Assembly (NCBI GenBank): GCA_041584015.1
Contig: JBFHES010000101.1
Coordinates: 1-14,658, forward strand
Length of the DNA: 14,658 nucleotides
Direction of reading: 5' to 3'
Source: JBFHES01 sp041584015
GTDB taxonomy: Bacteria; Bacteroidota; Bacteroidia; Bacteroidales; M50B96
Shown here: one piece after another, positions 1-8,100 of the stretch
Position numbering within the stretch: the stretch's first letter is position 1
How the letters are laid out: each line of letters starts with the position of its first letter
Made by a program: the position numbers and the translations under genes
The notes under the pieces: model-generated
What the model was told of the DNA's origin: nothing
Database searches by the model: none
What the model saw: the letters and a program-made list of their open reading frames with translations, nothing else

Positions 1-74
1 AGTTCCAAACAACCACTTTATGGTTTTGTTTAAGAATCTCTATCAATTATTTGTCAATTTATAATCACTTTAAA

Positions 75-103
75 CAAAAGTATATTTGTTGCAAAAATAC
101 AAT
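75..103 (-). promoter_or_regulatory. Possible divergent promoter (minus strand)
   Basis: Read on the minus strand, bases 82-75 are TACTTTTG, matching TAnnTTTG. A TTG lies 18 bases upstream of it on that strand (bases 103-101), an acceptable -33 position. It would drive a gene reading left out of the window. It overlaps the plus-strand TATATTTG box by two bases. In AT-rich DNA chance matches are common. Confidence 0.3.
81..88 (+). promoter_or_regulatory. Bacteroidota-type -7 box TATATTTG (plus strand)
   Basis: TATATTTG matches the TAnnTTTG -7 consensus of the primary sigma factor of Bacteroidota. The nearest upstream TTTG (bases 50-53) is 27 bases away, longer than the usual spacing, so the -33 element is poor. 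If used, it would give the MORN-repeat gene an untranslated leader of roughly 170 bases. Confidence 0.35.
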
Positions 104-272
104 TGTTCAGTGGTTTTTCGTTATGGAGACAGTAAATTCAGTACTTGATTATTCGCAAAGTTCTGTTATGTAGATGCATCGGTATCTACCTATAATAGTT
201 GTTTGTTTTTAGTCCTGCATATAGTTTGTAAAATATGGAAGTTTCATATTTTTGTTTCATAAATATTATAGA

Positions 273-1100
273 ATGAGAGCTACTTCTTTACTTTTAATAA
301 TGGTTGCAATGATAGCTGCTAGCGGTTTAAATGCTCAGAATATTGGGCAGCAAGGCGATTCGTTAGTGAACTACATTGATATTAATGGTAACAAACAAGG
401 TTATTGGAAGAAGTCTTTCAAGAATGGAAATACTGCCTATGAAGGCTATTTTTTTAATAATGTGCCTGTAGGGACTTTTAAACGTTTTCACGAAAACGGG
501 AAAATTAACACAATCCTGAATTGTAGAAAAGATACCTTTAAGTGCAAGGCTGAGTTGTTTTATGCCAATCAGAAACTGGCCGCCACCGGTAATTATTATC
601 AACAAAAGAAAGACAGCATCTGGACATACTATGGTTCGGATAATATGGTTATTAGCATCGAATCCTATAAGAAAGGAATTAAGCATGGTAAATTTATTAC
701 CTATTATGCGGGTACTCAACAGATATCAGAAGTGAAAAATTACAAAGATGGTGTTGAGCATGGTATTTGGCGCAAGTATTTTAGCTCCGGTAAAGTACGA
801 TTGGAAACCAAGCTAAAGGAAGGAAAGCGCAACGGTCTGTTTTATGTGTACTATGATTCTGGCAGAGTGCGGGTAGAGGGGCATTACGTGAATGATTTAA
901 GAAGCAAGACCTGGATCTTTTATCAGGATGATAAGGCTGATTCCAAGAAGTTTGAGATTGAGTACATTAATGGGAAGGCACAGAATCAAGAAGAAATCGA
1001 TCGACTTGAAAAGGAACGTTTTGAGGAGTACGAGAAGAATCGTTTTTTAATTGAAGAACCCGAAGAAACCTTTCGCAAGATGTATGATGGCAGCTATTAA
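273..1100 (+). CDS. Secreted MORN/YwqK-like repeat protein
   Basis: This is a 275-residue protein of unknown specific function. Residues 1-21 form a signal peptide: M-R start, hydrophobic core LLLIMVAMIAA, likely cleavage in LNA|QN. The product should therefore reach the periplasm or cell surface. The body is a string of short MORN or YwqK-antitoxin-type repeats of the form (E/H)G-x-W/F-x-x-Y-(4-5)-G-K, with units near residues 44, 67, 116, 139, 164, 189 and 213. The last ~45 residues are charged, Glu/Lys/Arg-rich and probably helical. The ATG at 273 is preferred over an in-frame TTG at 252, which would place seven residues, including His, Lys and Arg, before the signal peptide. Such repeat proteins are common in Bacteroidota and are often called toxin-antitoxin YwqK by homology, but no toxin gene is adjacent here, so I would not infer an antitoxin role. 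A strong hairpin follows the gene, so it is probably monocistronic. Confidence 0.8.
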   Translation: MRATSLLLIMVAMIAASGLNAQNIGQQGDSLVNYIDINGNKQGYWKKSFKNGNTAYEGYFFNNVPVGTFKRFHENGKINTILNCRKDTFKCKAELFYANQKLAATGNYYQQKKDSIWTYYGSDNMVISIESYKKGIKHGKFITYYAGTQQISEVKNYKDGVEHGIWRKYFSSGKVRLETKLKEGKRNGLFYVYYDSGRVRVEGHYVNDLRSKTWIFYQDDKADSKKFEIEYINGKAQNQEEIDRLEKERFEEYEKNRFLIEEPEETFRKMYDGSY

Positions 1101-1155
1101 TCACCAAGCTACAAAGCTGCAAAAGTAAGTGCTGTTACAGGCAATTTCCTAAGAT

Positions 1156-1208
1156 TTTGAAAAGATGATTTATAACAATAAATCAGTCTCTTTTCAAATT
1201 CCTTTTTT
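1156..1208 (+). terminator. Long hairpin with T-rich tail after MORN gene
   Basis: The left arm (1156-1173) pairs fully with the right arm (1178-1185 plus 1189-1198), giving 18 base pairs around an AACA loop, with a 3-base bulge (GTC, 1186-1188). A T-rich run with CTTTTTT follows. It sits 55 bases after the MORN stop codon and fits an intrinsic terminator. The stem is AT-rich and the T-run starts a few bases after it, so it is not a textbook terminator. Confidence 0.6.
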
Positions 1209-1210
1209 CT

Positions 1211-1218
1211 TAATTTTG
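1211..1218 (+). promoter_or_regulatory. -7 box TAATTTTG before ftcD
   Basis: TAATTTTG is a perfect match to TAnnTTTG and lies 42 bases upstream of the ftcD start codon, leaving a leader of about 35 bases. A TTTTC at 1191-1195 lies near the expected -33 position but is not a clean TTTG. The upstream hairpin ends 12 bases before it, so ftcD appears to start its own transcript. Confidence 0.5.
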
Positions 1219-1260
1219 TTTCCAAGAATAAAATAGAAACAACAGTAAATTAGTTTTAGA

Positions 1261-2949
1261 ATGAAGCAATTAGTAGAATGTGTTCCTAACTTTAGTGAAG
1301 GGAACGATATGAATATTATTAATCAAATTACTGCTGAGATTGAGAAGGTTGATGGCGTTAGTTTGATTGATGTTGATCCTGGTAAAGCAACTAACAGAAC
1401 TGTTGTTACCATGGTTGGTACACCGGAAGAAGTTAGCGAGGCGGCGTTCCAGGCCATTAAAAAGGCCAAGGAACTAATTGATATGCGTGGTCATAAGGGC
1501 GCACATCCACGTTTTGGAGCAACCGATGTTTGTCCATTTGTGCCAGTTGCTAATATCAGCATGGAGGAAACTGTTGAGTATGCACATAAACTTGCCGAGA
1601 GATTAGGTGCTGAATTAAATATTCCGATCTATTGTTATGAGTTTGCAGCTCGTAAAGAAAATCGAAGAAACCTTGCAACTTGTCGTGCTGGCGAATATGA
1701 AGCACTTTCTGAACGCGTTGGAACAGAAGAGTGGAAACCTGATTTTGGGCCAGGCGAATGGAATGAGGAAGTAGCTATGAGCGGTGTGACCGCAGTTGGT
1801 GCCAGAAATTTTCTTGTGGCTTACAATGTTAACCTTAATTCAACTTCAACACGAAGAGCCAATGCTATTGCATTCGATGTTCGTGAACGCGGTCGTGTGA
1901 AAAAAGTTGATGGAAAAGATGTTATTGACGAGAATGGTGCAAAGGTTTGGCAACCTGGTTTGTTGAAATCAGTAAAGGCAATTGGTTGGTTTATTGAGGA
2001 GTTTGGCATTGCGCAGATTTCAATGAATTTAACTGACATTACTGTTACATCCATGCACGAAGCCTATGAGGCAGTGTATGAAAGAACCAATGCACGCGGC
2101 TTAAGAGTTACAGGGTCTGAGTTGGTAGGTGTTGTTCCTTTAAATGCAATGTTGGAGGCAGGTAAGTATTTCTTAAGAAAGCAACAGCGATCAATTGGTA
2201 TCTCAGATCGTGAGATTATTAAAATTGCAGTTAAATCTTTAGGTCTGGATGAGTTATATCCGTTTGATCCTGATAAAAAGATTATTGAGTACATTCTTGA
2301 GAATGAAGCTGCAAAAGGCAAGAAGAAGTTGGTTGACATGAACCTAACAGAGTTTGTTCATGAAACGGCATCAGAATCACCAGCTCCAGGTGGAGGATCT
2401 ATCTCTGCTTATATGGGCGCTATGGGTGTTGCCCTTGGAACAATGGTAGCAAACCTTTCATCGCACAAAAGAGGATGGGATGAGCGCTGGGAAGAGTTCT
2501 CAAACTATGCTGAAAAAGGAAAGTATTATCATGATGAGCTGAATCGTTTGGTTGATGAAGATACCAATGCATTTAATAAAATAATGGATGCTTTTGGTTT
2601 GCCAAAGGGCAGTCCAGCGGAGCAAGCAGCCAGGAAAGATGCCATTCAGGCGGCAACTAAATATGCCATTGAAGTACCGTTTAAGGTGATGACTTTGGCA
2701 CATGATTCTTTAGAGGTTATAAAGACTATGGCTGAAATTGGAAATCCTAATTCTGTTTCTGATGCTGGAGTTGGTGCTCTTGCAATTCGCTCTGCTGTTA
2801 TGGGCGCATTCCTGAATGTTCGAATCAATTCTGGTGATTTAGAAGATAAGGTATATGTTGAAGAGATTCTGAAGAAAGGAGCGGCTATTGAAAAAAGTGC
2901 TCAGGATATGGAAACACAAATTCTCGAAATTGTTGCCAGTAAGCTGTAA
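1261..2949 (+). CDS. ftcD: Bifunctional glutamate formimidoyltransferase / formimido-THF cyclodeaminase
   Basis: The enzyme moves the formimino group of N-formimino-L-glutamate to tetrahydrofolate, releasing glutamate. It then deaminates 5-formimino-THF to 5,10-methenyl-THF and ammonia, ending histidine degradation and feeding the one-carbon pool in the cytoplasm. At 562 residues it is close to the 541-residue animal fusion enzyme. The N-terminal transferase domain spans about residues 1-180, beginning LVECVPNFSEG. The GHKGAHPRFGATD motif places His82 at the position of the known catalytic histidine. The transferase C-terminal subdomain covers about 181-325. A linker leads to the cyclodeaminase domain (about 358-562), which begins TEFVHETASESPAPGGGS and is mostly helical. 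The ATG at 1261 fits the family's usual N-terminus, with no Shine-Dalgarno. It has its own -7 box upstream and a strong terminator downstream, so it is probably monocistronic. No hutH, hutU or hutI is in the window. Confidence 0.96.
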   Translation: MKQLVECVPNFSEGNDMNIINQITAEIEKVDGVSLIDVDPGKATNRTVVTMVGTPEEVSEAAFQAIKKAKELIDMRGHKGAHPRFGATDVCPFVPVANISMEETVEYAHKLAERLGAELNIPIYCYEFAARKENRRNLATCRAGEYEALSERVGTEEWKPDFGPGEWNEEVAMSGVTAVGARNFLVAYNVNLNSTSTRRANAIAFDVRERGRVKKVDGKDVIDENGAKVWQPGLLKSVKAIGWFIEEFGIAQISMNLTDITVTSMHEAYEAVYERTNARGLRVTGSELVGVVPLNAMLEAGKYFLRKQQRSIGISDREIIKIAVKSLGLDELYPFDPDKKIIEYILENEAAKGKKKLVDMNLTEFVHETASESPAPGGGSISAYMGAMGVALGTMVANLSSHKRGWDERWEEFSNYAEKGKYYHDELNRLVDEDTNAFNKIMDAFGLPKGSPAEQAARKDAIQAATKYAIEVPFKVMTLAHDSLEVIKTMAEIGNPNSVSDAGVGALAIRSAVMGAFLNVRINSGDLEDKVYVEEILKKGAAIEKSAQDMETQILEIVASKL

Positions 2950-2984
2950 AGCTATAGATTAGATTATAGGTATAAGATAATATT

Positions 2985-3020
2985 GAGAGAGATTCCTTAT
3001 GCTGGAGTCTCTCTCTTTTT
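2985..3020 (+). terminator. Strong intrinsic terminator after ftcD
   Basis: The left arm GAGAGAGATTCC (2985-2996) pairs with GGAGTCTCTCTC (3004-3015): 12 pairs including one T-G wobble, around a 7-base loop (TTATGCT). TTTTT follows directly (3016-3020). This is the best intrinsic terminator in the window. It begins 36 bases after the ftcD stop and ends only 12 bases before the next start codon, so it could also act as an attenuator for the downstream gene. Confidence 0.85.
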
Positions 3021-3032
3021 GAATGAAGTAGT

Positions 3033-3764
3033 ATGGAGTTAGTTGTTGAAAATAGTGGTTGTTTTGAGTGTGGTGAAGAATTGGTCTATCAACAGGAAGA
3101 TAGTCTTAAAAAATGTATGATCTGTGCAAAGGAGTTCAGGTCGAACGTTGCGTGCCCCAATAATCATTTTGTTTGTGATTCCTGTCATTCATTGTCGGCT
3201 GCCGGATTGGTTGAAGCCTACTGCATCGGCACTGAATCTCAGAATCCCGTAAAGATCTTAAATCAGCTGATGAAAAATAAGGCGGTGAAGATGCATGGGC
3301 CGGAGCATCATTTTATAGTTCCTGCTGCATTGCTGGCTGCCTATTATAATACCATTAATAAACCTGAGGAAAAAGCCAGGGCGCTCAAAATCGCAATTGA
3401 TCGAGGATCAAAAATACCGGGTGGATTTTGTGGAACTCATGGGTCTTGTGGTGCAGGAATGGGCACAGGCATTTTTGTGAGCATTGTTACCGGTTCAACT
3501 CCTCTCGCAAAAGAAGAGTGGAAATTAAGTAATCTGATGACTGCAACAAGTTTGCATCAAATTGCCTTGGGTGGTGGACCCCGATGCTGCAAGCGCGATT
3601 CCTTTATAGCCATTGACGAAGCAGTAACTTTCACCAAAGATGTTTTTAAGGTCGAACTTGAAATGACCGAACAAATAAAGTGTGGTTTTCATAAAAGAAA
3701 CAGACAGTGTTTAAAGAGTGCGTGTTCTTATTATCCAATTAAGGAAGACGCAAAGCCAGCGTAA
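3033..3764 (+). CDS. Cysteine-rich DUF5714-type protein
   Basis: This is a 243-residue soluble protein with no signal peptide or membrane segment. The N-terminal SGC..CG.ELVY pattern, the C-P-N-x-H-x-V-C-D-x-C-H block and the GGFCGTHGSCGAG block recall the DUF5714 family, found in anaerobic bacteria and methanogens, whose function I do not know. It has 15 cysteines: 10, 13, 28, 31 (two CxxC pairs, a zinc-ribbon or rubredoxin-like layout), 41, 48, 51, 64, 133, 139, a CC pair at 185-186, then 217, 226 and 231. Together with several His residues (45, 52, 89, 92, 93, 136) this suggests bound zinc or Fe-S clusters, or a redox role. That is inference from composition. The start at 3033 is kept because the next Met (29) would lose the first CxxC. 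No promoter box is visible between the ftcD terminator and the start. It lies 78 bases upstream of mnmA, which has its own -7 box. Confidence 0.8.
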   Translation: MELVVENSGCFECGEELVYQQEDSLKKCMICAKEFRSNVACPNNHFVCDSCHSLSAAGLVEAYCIGTESQNPVKILNQLMKNKAVKMHGPEHHFIVPAALLAAYYNTINKPEEKARALKIAIDRGSKIPGGFCGTHGSCGAGMGTGIFVSIVTGSTPLAKEEWKLSNLMTATSLHQIALGGGPRCCKRDSFIAIDEAVTFTKDVFKVELEMTEQIKCGFHKRNRQCLKSACSYYPIKEDAKPA

Positions 3765-3811
3765 ATTTTAATGCACCTTTATCATTCTATAAAAGCTGTT
3801 CCATTTATTGC

Positions 3812-3819
3812 TAAATTTG
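3812..3819 (+). promoter_or_regulatory. -7 box TAAATTTG before mnmA
   Basis: TAAATTTG followed by GCACC is a strong match to the Bacteroidota -7 element, 23 bases before the mnmA ATG, implying a very short leader. No clear TTTG is seen 17-23 bases upstream. A second match, TAATTTTG at 3828-3835, lies only 7 bases from the start codon, too close to be the promoter. Confidence 0.5.
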
Positions 3820-3842
3820 CACCTTAATAATTTTGATGAACG

Positions 3843-5039
3843 ATGAAGAGGGTTGTAATAGGGTTGTCTGGTGGTGTTGATTCAAGTGTTGCTGCTTATG
3901 TGTTAAAAGAGCAGGGGTACGATGTTGTTGCTCTTTTTATGAAAAACTGGCACGATACCACGGGCTTGCTGCAAGGTGATTGTCCGGCGAATGATGATGT
4001 GCTTTTTGCAAAGTTGGTTGCTAAGAAATTAGAGATTCCTTTTTATGAAGTGGACTTGAGCAAAGAGTATAAGCAGCGCGTGGTTGATTATATGTTCAAT
4101 GAGTACGAAAATGGTCGTACGCCAAATCCCGATGTGCTTTGTAATCGTGAAATAAAATTCGATGTATTTATTAAGGCAGCTGAAAAGTATGATGCCGAGT
4201 TTGTTGCCACCGGTCATTATTGTAGGAAAACAACTGAGATAGTTGATGGAGTACCGGTACATAAGTTACTTGCCGGTATAGATACCAACAAGGATCAAAG
4301 CTATTTCTTGTGTCAGTTAACACAAGAGCAATTAACAAAAGCCATGTTTCCGGTTGGTGATATTACCAAACCGAAGGTGCGTGAGATTGCTGCTAAACTT
4401 GATCTGGCCACAGCCGAGCGTAAAGATTCGCAAGGGATTTGTTTTGTGGGGAAGGTAGATTTGCCAACTTTTCTTCAGCAGCAACTTAAAGCTAAAAAAG
4501 GGGATATTGTTGAGATTAGTGCAGATGAGTGGTTTTATGGCAAACGCGCCAAATGGACAATTTCAGAGCAAGCAAGTAACGAAGAGCTTGAGAAGGCCGC
4601 TCGTCCTTATTTTTATCAGAAATCTGATGGCAAGGTGGTAGGCGAGCACAATGGGGCACACTTCTATACAATTGGTCAACGAAAAGGCTTAAACGTTGGA
4701 GGCAAAGCATTGCCTTTATTTGTTATCGGAACTGATATTGAAAAGAATGTTGTTTATACCGGGCAGGGGCACGAACATCCTGGCTTAAATCGGAAAGCTC
4801 TATTTATTCCTAATAAAGAGGTGCACTGGATTCTTAAGTCGGAAGAGTTGCAGGATGGTGAGCAAAAGGATTATCTGGTACGTATTCGTTACAGGCAGCC
4901 GCTTCAGAAGGCAACCTTACATAAGCGATCGGACGGTTTGTATATTGTGTTTGATGATAAACAACGAGGAATTACTCCGGGGCAGTTTGCAGCCTGGTAC
5001 GAAAATGATGTAGTTGTTGGTTCAGGCGTTATTAAATAA
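3843..5039 (+). CDS. mnmA: tRNA-specific 2-thiouridylase MnmA
   Basis: MnmA uses ATP to activate C2 of U34 in tRNAs for Lys, Glu and Gln. It inserts sulfur passed on as a persulfide, giving the s2U of mnm5s2U or cmnm5s2U in the cytoplasm. The PP-loop ATPase motif SGGVDSS is at residues 9-15. Cys100 in NPDVLCNREIKF and Cys200 in DSQGICFVG are the expected catalytic pair, and GHY (124-126), DQSYFL (151-156) and GQRKGL (278-283) are further family signatures. At 398 residues it is about 30 longer than the E. coli enzyme. The extra length is mainly an insert at about residues 226-262, before the GEHxGxxxYTIGQRKGL segment. The ATG at 3843 starts directly at the usual MKRVVIGLSGG. The upstream -7 box suggests independent transcription from the DUF5714 gene. 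Confidence 0.97.
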   Translation: MKRVVIGLSGGVDSSVAAYVLKEQGYDVVALFMKNWHDTTGLLQGDCPANDDVLFAKLVAKKLEIPFYEVDLSKEYKQRVVDYMFNEYENGRTPNPDVLCNREIKFDVFIKAAEKYDAEFVATGHYCRKTTEIVDGVPVHKLLAGIDTNKDQSYFLCQLTQEQLTKAMFPVGDITKPKVREIAAKLDLATAERKDSQGICFVGKVDLPTFLQQQLKAKKGDIVEISADEWFYGKRAKWTISEQASNEELEKAARPYFYQKSDGKVVGEHNGAHFYTIGQRKGLNVGGKALPLFVIGTDIEKNVVYTGQGHEHPGLNRKALFIPNKEVHWILKSEELQDGEQKDYLVRIRYRQPLQKATLHKRSDGLYIVFDDKQRGITPGQFAAWYENDVVVGSGVIK

Positions 5040-5141
5040 TGAGATAAACCAGCCTGCAAGTAGTGCTCGTATTGGCATAACCTTGTTAATAACTATTTGA
5101 ATTTTAATAAACTTATCGGATAAATCTAAACTCCCATTTCT

Positions 5142-5149
5142 TACATTTG
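5142..5149 (+). promoter_or_regulatory. -7 box TACATTTG before the sensor kinase
   Basis: TACATTTG matches TAnnTTTG and lies 24 bases before the kinase ATG, similar to the spacing seen before mnmA. No clean -33 TTTG is seen at the usual distance. The 134-base gap after mnmA has no obvious terminator hairpin, so read-through from mnmA is also possible. Confidence 0.45.
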
Positions 5150-5173
5150 TGTTGGTAATGAGAAAAACTATAT

Positions 5174-8100
5174 ATGATTATCTCTCTTAGAAATGTTATT
5201 TTCTTATTGGTACTTTTACTTCCGTTCTACTCATTAGGTGTAGACAAACTAGATAGCTTAAAGCAACAACTAGAACAAACCGAAGGATATGAAAAGATGA
5301 AAGTGTATTTTCATCTTTCGAAGTACTATGGTAAGGATGATTCAGAAAAGTGTATCCATTATAATCAGGAGGCACTTAATTTAGCCATTAATTCTGGTGA
5401 CAGTCAATTTTTAAAGTATGCACTTACAAATTCCGTTAAAGTACATTATCAGTTAGCGTACTATAATAAAGCCATTGAGTTTGCAGAAGAATATCTGGAT
5501 TTATGTATTGACTTAAAGGATAGCGTCGAAATAGCCAAAGCTTATAATAATTTGGGGGTGCTGAATAAGAATGTACGTAACTTTGAAAGTGCTCTCAATT
5601 ATTTCAATCAATCAGTTATTTTAAAATCGCTGCAGAATGATAAGGGCGGCTTGTCGAAAACCTATAATAACATTGGTCAAATTTACAAAGTGCTCGGAGC
5701 CAATGAAAGGGCGGTTGATTATTATCTTAAATCTCTGGCAATAAAGGAACATCTGAGCGATAGTTTTGGCATTGTAAATACCTTGATAAATATTGGTATC
5801 AGTTACGATCAAATAGGTCTTGATAGCCTTGCGGTTGATTTTCTTATTCGTGCCCAGCATATTGGCGATCAAATAGGTTTTGGCAGAGGTGTTGCAGCTG
5901 CCTTTAGTTCACTTGGAAAAACTTTCGAAGAGCGATCTGATTATGATCAAGCGATAAAGTTCTACTTGAAAAGTATGGGACTAAACGAGCAGTTTGGTTA
6001 TCAAATCGATTTAGCAAGGAACTACAATAGTCTGGGGCGTGCCTATTTAAATGTGGATAAAATACCTAAAGCAACATTGTATCAGGATAAGGCAATTGCA
6101 ATTGCCCGGGAGGTACATGATTACAATGATCTTGCTGGTTTCCTGGCTGACAAGGCGCTATTATACATCAGACAAAATAAACTTAATGCTGCACAAACTT
6201 TACTTGATGAATGTGAGGCTTTATGCGATAAGCATCAATTAAAAGCTAAGCAAATTATCATGTATAATGCCTTTTCTGAATTGCATTTGGTAAAAGGAGA
6301 TTACAAGAAGGTATATGCTTATCATTTATTAGCAGAGCAAATAAGCGATACTTTATATTCAAAGGAAGCAGCACAGAAAGTTGCAAATTTACAGATTGTT
6401 TATAATGTTGAAAAGAATGTTCAGGGGCTTAAGAGAGAACGCTTTTCCCAGGAACAGAAGTTGCAGCAATTAACAAAGCAAGGCGCAGAGCGAGAGTTAC
6501 AGCTGAAAAAAACCAAGCGTTACAACTATTCCCTACTTATTAATCTGTTGGCGTTTTTAATAGTGTTAATCATCCTGATTATATCAAATATCAGAGCACG
6601 AAAAAGTAGGCTTGTTCTGAAGACGCAGAAGGATGAACAGGTGAAGCAGAACGAATTGTTAAATGCGCTTATCAATACTATCCCAAGTCCATTGTATTTT
6701 AAAAGTGTAGATGGTAGATATGAAAAATGTAATGATTCCTTTGTTGAGGTAATTGGTTTGGATAGAGAACAGATTATAGGTGAAACGCTCTTGGATATAT
6801 TGCCTGAACAGGATAGGTTGCTTCACAAAAAATCAGATGAAATAGCCTTGAAGGGCAAGGAGTTGGTGAAATACGAAGCAACCATTGTTTCAATGAAGAA
6901 TATGGTTAGCACCATGCTTATTCATAAATCTAGCTTTTTAGATCAACATGGCAAACCTGCCGGCGTTATTGGAGTTATGGTTGATATCTCTGATCGAAAA
7001 AAGGCGCTTGATGAGATTGAAGAAATCGGACATCGACTGTCTACTCTTAATGACATTAACAAGAGTCTGCATCTCCCTTATGTTGCTTTTTTAAAGGAGG
7101 CCATGCATGGTTTGAGCAAACACACTCATTCCGAAAAATCCTTCTTTTTAAATGTAAATAATGAGAAGGAGACTTGTGAGTTAATGGCTTTCTACCTTTT
7201 TGGCGAGAACCAACTTGTAGATGTGGAGAGTCCGACCTTGTTGTTTGAAGATTGTATTATTATCAAGCGTATCCTTGTGAAAACAGAAACTCAGATTATC
7301 GAATGGTCGGATCTGGAGCTAATGGATTTACCATTGTACAATACTTATTTAAAGGATAAAGACCTGTTGGTGGTCCCAATTATGCAAGGTGATGAACTTG
7401 TTTCTGTATTTTGTACGGAGCTTCCGATTGCCGAATACTACTCAAATTTCTCAATCGTAAGTTTCTTTGTTAGCGAGGTATGGGGAATTATCGAACGCAA
7501 GATTCAATCAGAAGAGGTTGAGAAGAACCAGCAATTACTAACAGAAGCGAATGTTTCTAAGGATAAATTCTTCTCTATAATTGCGCATGATCTGAAAAAT
7601 CCGTTCCATGGAATATTAGGTTTTGCAAATTTGCTGCAGGAGTATTATTCTGATCTTACGGATGAAGAACGCCTGCAATACATTAATAATTTATTTGAAG
7701 CGACAAACAGTACCTATAAGTTATTGGAGAATCTGCTTCAATGGGCAAATGCACAAACGGGTCGTTTAGGGTTTAATCCGGAGTTCATTGATTTACACGT
7801 TTTCGGAAACGAATGTTATTTGGTCACAAAATCGCTGGCAGATAAAAAGAGCATTCGAATTAATGTGGATGTTGAGTTCAATTCCATCGTATATGCCGAT
7901 CCGGATATGACGCGAACCATTTTACGAAACCTTACAACCAACGCCATAAAGTTTACTAATCGTAGAGGCGAGATTACAATAAAGGCAGAGCTTAAAGGCG
8001 AATTCTATCAGGTCTCGGTTAAAGATAATGGTGTTGGTATGGTTCAGTCGGACATTGACAAACTCTTTAAAATTGGTGAAAAAATAAAGCGCAAGGGAAC

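Larger units (their letters stand above)
1..272. other. Intergenic leader region at left edge
   Basis: AT-rich non-coding DNA upstream of the MORN-repeat protein. I see no convincing open frame, RNA gene or repeat in it. It holds promoter-like elements pointing both ways around bases 75-88, annotated separately. A gene reading leftwards off the window edge is possible but cannot be seen. Confidence 0.6.

Noticed and set aside
252..272. In-frame TTG start seven codons before the MORN-protein ATG
   Set aside because: It would put a charged seven-residue extension before a good signal peptide that begins at the ATG at 273.
2064..2339. 91-codon open frame on the minus strand inside ftcD
   Set aside because: It lies wholly within a strongly supported gene and its protein shows no recognisable family; it is a shadow frame.
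5808..5879. Direct repeat GATCAAATAGG, two copies about 60 bases apart
   Set aside because: Both copies are in frame within the TPR region of the kinase and encode the same D-Q-I-G; explained by TPR-type coding repetition or chance.
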